DNA from: Anaerolineaceae bacterium oral taxon 439
GTDB lineage: Bacteria; Chloroflexota; Anaerolineae; Anaerolineales; Anaerolineaceae
Direction: 5' to 3'
DNA length: 64,000 nucleotides
NCBI GenBank assembly: GCA_001717545.1
Contig: CP017039.1
Coordinates: 2,046,001 to 2,110,000 of the forward strand
Part shown: positions 36,246-45,907 of the stretch, piece after piece
Layout of the letters: the number at the start of each line of letters is the position of its first letter
Numbering within the stretch: position 1 is the first letter of the stretch
Notes under the pieces: generated by a model
Told to the model about the DNA's origin: nothing
What the model saw: the letters and a program-made list of their open reading frames with translations, nothing else
Databases searched by the model: none
Translations under genes and position numbers: made by a program

Positions 36246-36251
36246 TACCTC

Positions 36252-37223
36252 ATGAAAAATCAGGCAGGCTTGAAAATCGTCGCCATCGGCGGAGGGCACG
36301 GACTATCCACCGCGCTCCGCGGATTCAAAAAAATCGCGTCAGAATTAATCGCTATCGTTACCGTCGCTGACGACGGCGGTTCGTCCGGCGCGCTCCGCCG
36401 CGACATCGGCATCCTTCCGCCCGGAGACATCCGTAACTGCATGGCCGCCCTGTCCGACGATGAAGAATTCCTGACGCAGGTTCTTCAGTACCGATTTCCC
36501 GCGGAATCCAGCGTCGGCGGTCATAACCTCGGCAACTTGCTCCTGACTGCGCTCGCGAATATCACCGGCTCCTTCGAACAGGGCGTCAACGAACTCAGCC
36601 GGCTCCTCTCCATCCACGGGAAAGTCATCCCATCCACGCTCAGCGACATCAACCTGGTCGCCGACATCGAAACCGAACGGAATGGGGCCAAACTCGTCGA
36701 AACAGTTCGCGGCGAATCAACGATCACAGAACGAAACGGACGAATTATCCGCCTCGATATCGTACCCTGCGACGCAGCCGCAAACCCCGCCGCGCTCCGG
36801 GAAATCCTCAGCGCCGACCTGATCGCGATGGGCCCGGGTTCGCTCTATACCAGCGTGCTGCCAAATTTGAAGGTGCGTGGTATCCATCAGGCGATTCAAG
36901 CGTCGCATGCAAAAAAAATCTACGTCTGCAACGTCAGCACACAGCCCGGCGAAACCGATCATTACACCTGCTATGACCACGCAAAAGCGATTCAAAACGC
37001 CCTTCCCAACGTGAGTTTGGACGGTATAATTTGTAACAACAATCACGAAGCCGCTCTGTCTGTACCGGTTCAGTGGGTTAAAATAAATGAGCATCTATTA
37101 AGTGAATTCACCGTTTTTCAAGGCGACTTAATCGACGACCAGCATCCTTGGCGGCATGATCCCGATAAGCTCGCCGCGACCGTCCTTAAGGCATTCCAGA
37201 GTGGTAAAGCCAAAGACAAATGA
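36252..37223 (+). CDS. yvcK: Gluconeogenesis factor YvcK/CofD-like
   Basis: Cytosolic UDP-sugar-binding protein that in Bacillus is needed for growth on gluconeogenic carbon and for correct cell-wall building. 323 residues. The start KIVAIGGGHGLSTALRGFK, then VTVADDGGSSGALRRD and PPGDIRNCMAALS, and the later IAMGPGSLYTSVLPNL mark the family. I start at ATG 36252; an upstream frame from 36195 has no family likeness. gap follows after 55 bases and pgk after that, a placement that fits central carbon metabolism. Confidence 0.92.
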   Translation: MKNQAGLKIVAIGGGHGLSTALRGFKKIASELIAIVTVADDGGSSGALRRDIGILPPGDIRNCMAALSDDEEFLTQVLQYRFPAESSVGGHNLGNLLLTALANITGSFEQGVNELSRLLSIHGKVIPSTLSDINLVADIETERNGAKLVETVRGESTITERNGRIIRLDIVPCDAAANPAALREILSADLIAMGPGSLYTSVLPNLKVRGIHQAIQASHAKKIYVCNVSTQPGETDHYTCYDHAKAIQNALPNVSLDGIICNNNHEAALSVPVQWVKINEHLLSEFTVFQGDLIDDQHPWRHDPDKLAATVLKAFQSGKAKDK

Positions 37224-37248
37224 TGAAATCACTCTAAAGAAACGATAA

Positions 37249-38334
<1,086 letters not shown>

Positions 38335-38366
38335 TTTTCCGTTCAAACTGACGGATCCGAAAAATG

Positions 38367-38404
38367 AAATGATCGGCTTCGGTTTTTGACCGATCCGATC
38401 ATTT
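38367..38404 (+). terminator. Hairpin between gap and pgk, possible attenuator
   Basis: A 10-bp perfect stem (AAATGATCGG at 38367-38376, CCGATCATTT at 38395-38404) with an 18-base loop and a few T residues. It could reduce read-through into pgk or mark an mRNA processing point; no separate promoter for pgk is evident. Confidence 0.45.
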
Positions 38405-38428
38405 TTCGATAAAAGAAGGAGATATCGC

Positions 38429-39604
38429 ATGTTCAATAAGAAAACCATTCGCGACGTCGACGTCAACGGGAAGAAAGTCCTCGTCCGCGTCGATTTTAAC
38501 GTTCCGCTGAAAGGCGGAAAAGTCGGCGACGACACCCGGATTCGAAGCGCGCTTCCAACGATTCAGTACCTGCTGGAACATGGCGCCGCCGTGATCCTCT
38601 GTTCCCATCTGGGCCGGCCGAAGGGAACGTTTAACATGGATTATTCGCTGAAACCAGTCGCGGAATATTTAGCCGGACTCGTCCCCAACAAGGTTTCGTT
38701 CGTTCCAGACTGTATCAACGAGCCGGCGGAAAAAGCCGTCGCTGCGCTTCAACCCGGCGAAATCCTCGTCCTCGAAAATACGCGTTTCTATAAAGAAGAA
38801 GAAAAGAACGATCCCGAATTCTCCGCCAGGCTCGCTTCGTTAGCCGACATCTACGTTAACGACGCGTTCGGCACGGCGCATCGCGCCCACGCCTCAACCG
38901 AAGGCGTCACGCATACAAAACCCGGCGTCGCCGGCTTCCTCCTCGAAAAAGAAATCCAATACCTTTCATCGGCGGTCGAAGACCCGAAACGTCCGTTCGT
39001 CGCGATACTCGGCGGCGCGAAGATCTCCGACAAAATCGGCGTGATTAAGAATCTGCTGACGAAAGCGGATCATGTCCTGATCGGCGGCGGAATGGCGAAT
39101 ACGTTCTTCAAGGCGCAGGGCTTCGAAACGGCGGATTCGCTCGTTCAGGACGAAGCGCTCGATACCGCGAAGGAAATCCTTGCCGCCGGATCGGAAAAAC
39201 TCATCCTGCCAGTCGACCTGGTCATCGCCGATAAATTCGACAACGAAGCCGAAACGAAAGTCATCCCGACCGGAAACGTCCCCGCCGGCTGGCGCGTTCT
39301 TGACGTCGGACCGGAAACGGTCAAGCTCTTTTCAAAATACGTCGCGAAGGCCGGGACCGTTGTTTGGAACGGGCCAATGGGCGTTTTCGAAATGCCGTCG
39401 TTCGCCAAAGGGACCTTTGACGTCGCGAAAGCCGTCGCTGAGTCAAAAGCGATCTCGATTATCGGCGGCGGCGATTCGGTCGCCGCGATCCAGCAATCCG
39501 GCCTCGCGGATCAGGTCACGCATATTTCAACCGGCGGCGGCGCTTCGTTGGAGATGCTCGAAGGGCTCGTTTTGCCCGGCGTCGCTGCGCTCGAAGATAA
39601 GTAA
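38429..39604 (+). CDS. pgk: Phosphoglycerate kinase
   Basis: Transfers phosphate between 1,3-bisphosphoglycerate and ADP. 391 residues, normal size for bacteria. Family signs: [14 protein letters not shown] near the start, SHLGRPKG, the hinge [14 protein letters not shown], and the nucleotide loop [12 protein letters not shown], with [13 protein letters not shown] near the end. AGAAGGAGAT precedes the ATG. It ends in a clear terminator. Confidence 0.97.
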   Translation: MFNKKTIRDVDVNGKKVLVRVDFNVPLKGGKVGDDTRIRSALPTIQYLLEHGAAVILCSHLGRPKGTFNMDYSLKPVAEYLAGLVPNKVSFVPDCINEPAEKAVAALQPGEILVLENTRFYKEEEKNDPEFSARLASLADIYVNDAFGTAHRAHASTEGVTHTKPGVAGFLLEKEIQYLSSAVEDPKRPFVAILGGAKISDKIGVIKNLLTKADHVLIGGGMANTFFKAQGFETADSLVQDEALDTAKEILAAGSEKLILPVDLVIADKFDNEAETKVIPTGNVPAGWRVLDVGPETVKLFSKYVAKAGTVVWNGPMGVFEMPSFAKGTFDVAKAVAESKAISIIGGGDSVAAIQQSGLADQVTHISTGGGASLEMLEGLVLPGVAALEDK

Positions 39605-39627
39605 ATAAATATATTTTAATAGAATAC

Positions 39628-39655
39628 AAAAGGCTGCTGATATCAGCGGCCTTTT
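39628..39655 (+). terminator. Intrinsic terminator after pgk
   Basis: AAAGGCTGCTGA (39629-39640) pairs with TCAGCGGCCTTT (39643-39654) with one G-T pair and a two-base turn, then T residues. The 108 bases from here to the next gene hold a GCAGA-A-TCTGC dyad near 39740 and nothing else I can name. Confidence 0.75.
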
Positions 39656-39762
39656 ATATTTATACTTGTTCTCTCGGCGAAACTATAGGTGACCACCGTC
39701 GATCCACTATTTATCATACGTCATCACACTGATCCGGGATGCAGAATCTGCCTGCTCGTTTT

Positions 39763-42324
39763 TTATCTATACGCATCCATCAGACCGGTAAACTGGCCTG
39801 AAGAAATATGAGCCTTGAGAACGGAGCATCCCTGCCCCTTCGGGAACACCGTAATCGTATAATCTTCTTCCGAAAACCGATTTCTGTTATAGCTAAGAAT
39901 AAAGGGGCCGCAATGAAAGCGATTATCAATCAGTTGACAAGAATACCGATCGGAATAGAAACGACCCACATCTTCAACCTGAATTTCCCAATCCTGATTC
40001 ATAGCCCAATCCGGAGGCTCGATCACCGCCATGACGCCGCCCAGAGCTGTAATCCCATCAGAAGTGCCTCGCGTTGCGCTGTAAATATTATATAAGCTGC
40101 CCATTCCCTCAGCGCTCCAGGGTTTACAATCTCCGCTCGCCAGCTTTAAATTACCGGTCATTTTCCAAACTGCCAAATCCTCAAACCGGGTCGAATACCC
40201 CTTAACCTCATGTCCATTCATAAATCCGGTCCCAAGCGAAATCTGACCGCTGTTCGTTCGATCTGAAAGATTCAGCCACGAGACAAACTGGTCATTCACA
40301 AAAAACAACCCAGTGCTCCCGGTAACGATTAACTTCAGCGTATTCTTTTCACCCTTTTGATAGGAATAAAACTTCGAGAGGCTCCCGCTGCTCAAAGCCG
40401 CTGCATCGCCCGAGCCAGTATGGTTGGACAGAGCCCAATCCCCGTCCGAATCGACAACAAGCCGGTATTGGCTATTCGGACCGTCATCGCGGAACAGCAT
40501 GCCGTAATCCCAGGAATGGAAGGATGCGTCGTATGGGTTAATAAAACTGGCTTCAAGAATAAAATTCCGGATATCGTCTAAAGTTGAAGGGCTGTATGTC
40601 TCAATATAATCGTCTTCCATATGGGAGAGACTCGATTCAGAAACAGCCCGCATTTTCTTCGAAGCCTGCTTGATCTTTTCATAAGCGTCGTCAAACGCCC
40701 GCAGGAAATCGTCCTGACTCTCATATTCCCGATCAAAAAACTCCGCCTGAATCTGAGAAATACTCATCGCCGTTTTCGTCAAAGCAGGCGTTTTCTTAAC
40801 GAGTGTTCCAGCCACTCCGGCCAAACTATTCCATGCCGAGCTCAAAGCAGGCGCCAGCGTAGCGGTCTCCAAGGCAGGGATCGGTCTGGCGTTCGACTCA
40901 GCAGGCGTAAGCGTAGCGCTTGGAACGGCTGCCGCAACCGTCATCGCGTTCTTTAACCCCGCGGCCATTTCTGTCGAGGCCAGCTGAAGACCGTTCTCGA
41001 ACAGATGAGCAGAAATTACATCTGGAATGACGTCCAAACCATACGGAAGCCGGCTAAATCGAGAAACACGAACCAGGTTTCCAACGAATGCAACGAATAA
41101 AATCACCCCCAAAACTACAATCGGTATGCGATATCGACTTCGATTTACCTTCGTCGGCGCGGACGGGCGCGTCTTAACCTCGCTGGCCATCCTTTCAGCG
41201 GATTCCGCCGGAACAGTCGCCATCTCCGCCGCAGCCCGAACCGTCCGCAGCTCCGACATCCGCAGCATCACGGAACTATCGCCGCTTTCCGCCGAATCCG
41301 TCGGCAGGACCTCAACCGCCGTCTGGCTGACCGGAATCGTCATAACGCCGCTACGATCCGGCGCGGCCGCATCCTTCGCCGTCGTTCGTGCCGCAGAAGC
41401 CGCATCGGCGCTTTCAGGCTTGGCAGCCGCGGCTTCATTCGTCCCCTGTCCCGTCGCTTCCGCATCCTTCTTCAGCGCTGCTCGCTGCGCCCGAAGCGCC
41501 AGCCCCTGCAACCGGAGCCCGTCCAGATCGCGCAGATAATCTTTCATCTCCGCATACCGGTCTTCAGGCTTTTTCGCCAGCGCCCGATCCATGAACCGTT
41601 TCACCGATTCGCTCAATTCCGGATTAAACTCGCGCGGATCGGGAACCGGCTCGCTCGCCTGCCGCATGAGAATTTCCAAAGGCGTATCGCCGGTAAACGG
41701 CTTTCGCCCGGTTATCAGCTCGTAAAATACGATCGACAGCGAATATTCGTCGGCGCGCCCGTCTGTCTTCTTCCCTAACCCCTGCTCGGGGGCCATATAC
41801 TCCGGCGTCCCAACGCCGACGCCCGTCCCCGTCAGGCCTTTCTGATCCTCATCCTCTTCAAGCCACTTCGCGATCCCAAAATCCGTCAGCATGACTTTTT
41901 CATGCTTCGTGATCATGATATTCGACGGCTTCACGTCCCGATGCAGCAGCCCTTCCGAATGCACATACGCTAACGCCTCCGCGATTGGCCGGATTAATCG
42001 CACCGCCGTTTCCACCCGCAGCGGCTTTTTCACGTCTTTCAGCGTCGCGCCCTCCAGGTACTCCATAACCAGGTAGGGCGCTTCCTCATGTTCTCCGTAA
42101 TCCAGGACCTTTACGATATTCGGATGGTCCAGGCGCGCCAAAGCCCGCGCTTCCCGTTCGAACCGCGCCCGGATATGCCCGAAAATATTAGCCGCGAACG
42201 CGTTCGCCTGGATCAGCTTGATCGCGACAACCCGATCCAGTTTCGGATCATGCGCCTTATATACGATCGCCATTCCGCCCCGCCCGCGTTCGCCCAGGAT
42301 TTCGTACCGTCCAATCGTTTTCAT
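39763..42324 (-). CDS. Membrane Ser/Thr protein kinase with outside lectin-like domain
   Basis: About 853 residues. Hanks-type kinase domain with GERGRGGMA P-loop, Lys38 (VVAIK), HRDVKPSN with catalytic Asp132, and DFG at 150-152 (numbered from the first ATG). An Ala/Glu-rich linker follows, then one membrane helix at about 401-419, then about 430 outside residues; the last 220 resemble a laminin-G or concanavalin-like sugar- or surface-binding fold (RFEDLAVWKMTGNLKLASGD). The second ATG (42324) is better spaced from GGAG than the first (42330). First from the left in a long minus-strand run of signalling genes. Confidence 0.82.
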   Translation of the reverse strand: MKTIGRYEILGERGRGGMAIVYKAHDPKLDRVVAIKLIQANAFAANIFGHIRARFEREARALARLDHPNIVKVLDYGEHEEAPYLVMEYLEGATLKDVKKPLRVETAVRLIRPIAEALAYVHSEGLLHRDVKPSNIMITKHEKVMLTDFGIAKWLEEDEDQKGLTGTGVGVGTPEYMAPEQGLGKKTDGRADEYSLSIVFYELITGRKPFTGDTPLEILMRQASEPVPDPREFNPELSESVKRFMDRALAKKPEDRYAEMKDYLRDLDGLRLQGLALRAQRAALKKDAEATGQGTNEAAAAKPESADAASAARTTAKDAAAPDRSGVMTIPVSQTAVEVLPTDSAESGDSSVMLRMSELRTVRAAAEMATVPAESAERMASEVKTRPSAPTKVNRSRYRIPIVVLGVILFVAFVGNLVRVSRFSRLPYGLDVIPDVISAHLFENGLQLASTEMAAGLKNAMTVAAAVPSATLTPAESNARPIPALETATLAPALSSAWNSLAGVAGTLVKKTPALTKTAMSISQIQAEFFDREYESQDDFLRAFDDAYEKIKQASKKMRAVSESSLSHMEDDYIETYSPSTLDDIRNFILEASFINPYDASFHSWDYGMLFRDDGPNSQYRLVVDSDGDWALSNHTGSGDAAALSSGSLSKFYSYQKGEKNTLKLIVTGSTGLFFVNDQFVSWLNLSDRTNSGQISLGTGFMNGHEVKGYSTRFEDLAVWKMTGNLKLASGDCKPWSAEGMGSLYNIYSATRGTSDGITALGGVMAVIEPPDWAMNQDWEIQVEDVGRFYSDRYSCQLIDNRFHCGPFILSYNRNRFSEEDYTITVFPKGQGCSVLKAHISSGQFTGLMDAYR

Positions 42325-42337
42325 CCGCATAGCTCCG

Positions 42338-42964
42338 TCAGAAGCTCAAAAAACTATTTAAATTATTGATCATAATCGCACCGGATAACGCTAATACCAA
42401 AGCCAGAATCAGCGCGACGATCAGGATATAGATAATCGTTCCGCGCACGATCCGATTTTTATCGAGCCCGAAGAAAGTAAATATCAGCGTCACCATACTG
42501 AGCCATGCCGAAGCGGCGGGAGCAACCGCAAGCGCGCTGATTCCCAGATTGGCGACGGAAAAAGACCGGAAGCCCAGCGCAAGGTTCGAGAACAGTACCG
42601 CGACCGCCAGTAATGGAATCGCGGCGATCTGCGCCGCTGACAACGCGCAAAAAACATAGTCAAACGGAATATCCCGACCTAAGATCGACCCCGACGTCGC
42701 GGAAATCAGCCAGGCAATCCCAAGCGCCAGCAGGACAGATCCGACCAGTATGGAAGCCCATACCCGGATCCCGATACCCGCCATATTATCATTGTCAATA
42801 CTGAATAGAAGCGACAAAAGCGAACCCCAGATCGGAATAATCGCGAAAAGCGTGAACGCCAAACCCATCTTCCTTTTTTTTACGACCCATTTCGCGGCTG
42901 AAACCGGTTCCAGCCAGTGCCGCATGATAAACGTCAGATCCCGCAAAATTTCATCCATATTCAA
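42338..42964 (-). CDS. Yip1-like multi-helix membrane protein
   Basis: 208 residues with about five hydrophobic helices, short soluble N-terminus (LTFIMRHWLEPVSAAKWV) and the GRDIPFDYVFCALSAAQIAAIP region resembling Yip1/DUF1282 proteins. The function of bacterial members is not known. It lies 13 bases before the kinase gene on the same strand and 26 bases after the FHA-winged-helix gene, so it is probably cotranscribed with the signalling genes. Confidence 0.55.
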   Translation of the reverse strand: MNMDEILRDLTFIMRHWLEPVSAAKWVVKKRKMGLAFTLFAIIPIWGSLLSLLFSIDNDNMAGIGIRVWASILVGSVLLALGIAWLISATSGSILGRDIPFDYVFCALSAAQIAAIPLLAVAVLFSNLALGFRSFSVANLGISALAVAPAASAWLSMVTLIFTFFGLDKNRIVRGTIIYILIVALILALVLALSGAIMINNLNSFLSF

Positions 42965-42990
42965 TTCCTTCCCCTGCGCGGGCAGTCAAA

Positions 42991-43635
42991 TTATTCACAC
43001 TCGTTCGGATCGATCAGACGCATACCGCGCTTGCTGACAACACGTACGCAGTTAACCCGCGGCGAATACTTTCGCAGCACGTCAAGCAGCTGTTTTTTGA
43101 CGACATGACAGCGGTTCCGATCTGATTCACCGTAATATTCAAGATCAGGCCAGATAAACCGATGGATCTCCTCGTACGAATACAGCCGGCCCGGATCCTG
43201 ACAAAGAAGCTCCAACAGTCTGAAACAATTCGGGCTCAACGGCGGCGAGATTAACGTATTCTCGATCCAGACGTTCCCGGTCCGCGTGTCGAGAACGATC
43301 CCCAGCGAGAACTGCGGCGTCGTACCGGTCAGCGTAATATCCGAATCCTGAAACAGGAAGTAATACTTCCCGATAATCGAAATACGATCGTTCGCGAACA
43401 ACGAAACCTCGTCTAAAACCTTCTTCCCGTTCACGAACGTTCCGTTCCGGCTCTGCAGGTCCATGATCGTGAACCGGCTCCCGCGTCTCCGAATCTTAGC
43501 GTGGTGACGCGAGACCTTCTGGTCGTCGATCACAAGATCAGCGTCTGGACTTCGTCCGAATATAAACTCTCCGTCTGACAGGCAAATCTTTCTCCTCGCC
43601 GAATCAAACAGAAAAGCAGTATCATTCGTTGGCAT
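42991..43635 (-). CDS. FHA domain fused to winged-helix DNA-binding domain
   Basis: About 214 residues. FHA domain with IFGRSPDADLVIDD, VSRHHAKI and SRNGTFVNGKKV, which binds phosphothreonine. The C-terminal half (LSPNCFRLLELLCQDPGRL then YSYEEIHRFIW, VVKKQLLDVLRKY, VVSKRGMRL) matches the OmpR/PhoB-type winged helix. The design suggests a transcription factor recruited or switched by Ser/Thr phosphorylation, so it may be the genetic output of the local kinases. I start at ATG 43635 with AGGA upstream instead of 43668. Confidence 0.82.
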   Translation of the reverse strand: MPTNDTAFLFDSARRKICLSDGEFIFGRSPDADLVIDDQKVSRHHAKIRRRGSRFTIMDLQSRNGTFVNGKKVLDEVSLFANDRISIIGKYYFLFQDSDITLTGTTPQFSLGIVLDTRTGNVWIENTLISPPLSPNCFRLLELLCQDPGRLYSYEEIHRFIWPDLEYYGESDRNRCHVVKKQLLDVLRKYSPRVNCVRVVSKRGMRLIDPNECE

Positions 43636-43713
43636 ACAATGTCCTATCTCAGCAATGCTCAATTTCAAACGAAACGATCACGAAATCATAAGACGCCCGC
43701 GGCAGCGGCGGGC

Positions 43714-44391
43714 TTATCCGGATTGTGAACCGTTTTTATCCTTCTCCGAATCAGATTTCCAGGTAAACTGCGCTCCGCAAAACGGCACGAACAACATCGT
43801 CGTTTCCCCGATCTCGATCCGACTGTACGCCGATATCGGAAGCTGATTCATGCACGGCTCCCCATCGACGAAAGGCAGCAGGTTCCCATACGATCCAGCG
43901 CCGAAGATAAACTCGTTATGGCGGTCGTCATACGCGATTGAAGCGACCGCTTCCGTCCGCGAAATATTCATGTCGCTCAGGTTGACCTGATACTTATTCG
44001 TTGACGAACGCCCGATCAGGTTGCGCCCAGCCAGGATCCGGTAATCCTTTCCTTTATCCGGACCGGAGATACAAACGAGCCAACCCGCCACCGGCCCAAT
44101 CTTATATTCTTCCTTATTATAGAAAGCGATCGTCTGCCCGCTGTCGTCGGCGCCTTTTTTCTCAGCGGCCATTTCGCTGAACATGGCATCCGTCGGGAGC
44201 GAAGAAGGAACGTCCGACAGAAAATCTGACGAAACGTCCGATGAAAAATCCATTCCACTCGCGCCGTACGAAACCGGAACCGTCGGCGCGTCGCTGTTTC
44301 CAAACGTCATTGAATCCGCATTACAATTCGGACACTGATCAAAAACGTCGTTGTTATAAAAGTGACCATTTGGACATTGAACGATACCCAT
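43714..44391 (-). CDS. Zinc-ribbon plus FHA domain protein
   Basis: About 225 residues. The N-terminus MGIVQCPNGHFYNNDVFDQC and PNC carries a two-CxxC/H zinc-ribbon-like knuckle. A Ser/Asp-rich linker with possible phosphorylation sites follows, then an FHA domain (RNLIGRSSTNKYQVNLSD, MNISRTEAVASIAYD, GSYGNLLPFVDG). It lacks signal and membrane parts, so it is probably a cytosolic adaptor for the kinases. ATG 44391 has AAGGAG close upstream. The upstream kinase gene ends 14 bases before its start. Confidence 0.78.
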   Translation of the reverse strand: MGIVQCPNGHFYNNDVFDQCPNCNADSMTFGNSDAPTVPVSYGASGMDFSSDVSSDFLSDVPSSLPTDAMFSEMAAEKKGADDSGQTIAFYNKEEYKIGPVAGWLVCISGPDKGKDYRILAGRNLIGRSSTNKYQVNLSDMNISRTEAVASIAYDDRHNEFIFGAGSYGNLLPFVDGEPCMNQLPISAYSRIEIGETTMLFVPFCGAQFTWKSDSEKDKNGSQSG

Positions 44392-44405
44392 AACATAACT
44401 CCTTG

Positions 44406-45815
44406 TCAACTAAACAGAATTATAATAACCATAATAACAATAAAAACAAGCGATCCATACAGAACGTAATCTACGATCGACAGCCCCTTTTGGGTCTCGT
44501 TCGGCCGGTTCCAGATTTCCGGATGGCTCGCTATCCTGTTTTCATCCCGCTCCCCGGCATCTTCGGCGCGCAGGATATCTTCTTCTTCTTCTTCTTCTTC
44601 GAAAAAAGTGTCGAATAGTGCGTTGCCTTCAACGATCGGCTGCGCAACCCCGGTCTCCGCAGGCTCCGGGAGCAAATTCGCTTCCGCCGCCGCGAATTCA
44701 ACAACCGGCGCGGCCGCCGGGATCGCCGCTGGAACGGGAGCCGCACCGGGCTGCTGTCCAGCGCGAACCTGAACTGGCTGCGCAGCGGGCATTTGCCGCC
44801 GGCTTGCGACCGTCCGGCGGGAAAAAATCGGCTGGATCGATCGGACCAGCGCCTCGCGGAACTCCATCGCGCTTCCATATCGCTCGGACGGCTCAATCGC
44901 CAACCCCTTGAGCAGGACCGCTTCCTGAGCCCTGCTGACCGATGGATTGACCGCCGTCGGGCGGATCAGCTGATCGTCGAGCTTCCGGGAAAGCGAATCG
45001 AGCGGCGTCTTTCCGGTCAGCGCGTAATACATCGTCCCCGCCACGGCGTAAATATCCGTCCAGGGGCCCTGCTTCCCGGTCGAGGTGTATTGTTCCGGGG
45101 GTGCGAACCCCGGTTTCAGGATCGTCGTCATCGCCTTTCCCTTCGACTGCGTAAAGAATCGCGCCGCGCCGAAATCAAGGAGCTTAACCGTCCCGTCTTT
45201 TTGGATAAAGACATTATCCGGACTGACGTCCCGATGGATCAGCCCTTTGCTATGGATAAACGCGATCGCCTTCAGGATCGGATCGATAATCCCGACCACG
45301 TCCGGATACAGCAGCCGTCCATTCATCCGCCGGACATAATCTTTCAACGAAATCCCGTCAATAAAATCCATTACAAAATAACCGGTATTATTCCCATAGA
45401 AGAAACGATGGACCGAGACGATATGCTCCTGGTTTCGGAACGTCGCTAACAGCTCCGCTTCTTCCTTGAATTTTTTCAGTCCATAGCGAAAGATATCTTC
45501 GTCTTTGGTTGAGTTTGGCTGGACATTGGTCCTGAGACCGGTCTCCTGACGGGAAACGAGATGCGACGGGAAGAACTCTTTGATCGCGACGATTTTTTCG
45601 GTTTTCAGGTCAAGGGACAGATAAGTAATCCCAAAACCTCCCTGCCCCAGCGTCTTTCCGACGATAAAGCGCCCGCCGATAATCGTCCCCGGCGCGAGCG
45701 AAACGCCGCAGCTCTGGTTCGAGCCGACGCCCGTCCGGTTATCAAACCCGCAAACCGGACAGGCCCCGTCGTTCCGCTTCGCCGTAAAACAATTGAAACA
45801 AACCTTTTCAAACAT
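44406..45815 (-). CDS. Zinc-ribbon Ser/Thr protein kinase with C-terminal membrane anchor
   Basis: 469 residues. Zinc ribbon with Cys6, Cys9, Cys19 and Cys22, then a kinase with GQGGFGITYL P-loop, Lys79, HRDVSPDN (catalytic Asp196) and DFG at 214-216. Ser replaces the usual Lys of HRDxKPxN, as in the third kinase of this cluster. A Pro/Ala/Gln linker and a stretch of eight Glu come before one membrane helix at the very end (VLYGSLVFIVIMVIIILF), with no outside domain. Paralogue of the kinase at 51819. Confidence 0.87.
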   Translation of the reverse strand: MFEKVCFNCFTAKRNDGACPVCGFDNRTGVGSNQSCGVSLAPGTIIGGRFIVGKTLGQGGFGITYLSLDLKTEKIVAIKEFFPSHLVSRQETGLRTNVQPNSTKDEDIFRYGLKKFKEEAELLATFRNQEHIVSVHRFFYGNNTGYFVMDFIDGISLKDYVRRMNGRLLYPDVVGIIDPILKAIAFIHSKGLIHRDVSPDNVFIQKDGTVKLLDFGAARFFTQSKGKAMTTILKPGFAPPEQYTSTGKQGPWTDIYAVAGTMYYALTGKTPLDSLSRKLDDQLIRPTAVNPSVSRAQEAVLLKGLAIEPSERYGSAMEFREALVRSIQPIFSRRTVASRRQMPAAQPVQVRAGQQPGAAPVPAAIPAAAPVVEFAAAEANLLPEPAETGVAQPIVEGNALFDTFFEEEEEEEDILRAEDAGERDENRIASHPEIWNRPNETQKGLSIVDYVLYGSLVFIVIMVIIILFS

Positions 45816-45907
45816 CGTTTTCCCTTAGCCCACGTCCTGTCAGAACCGCCGCACTGACGAATCGCTTCGATCCGCAGCCTTCGCGCAGGTCCATATGACC
45901 GCCGCCG

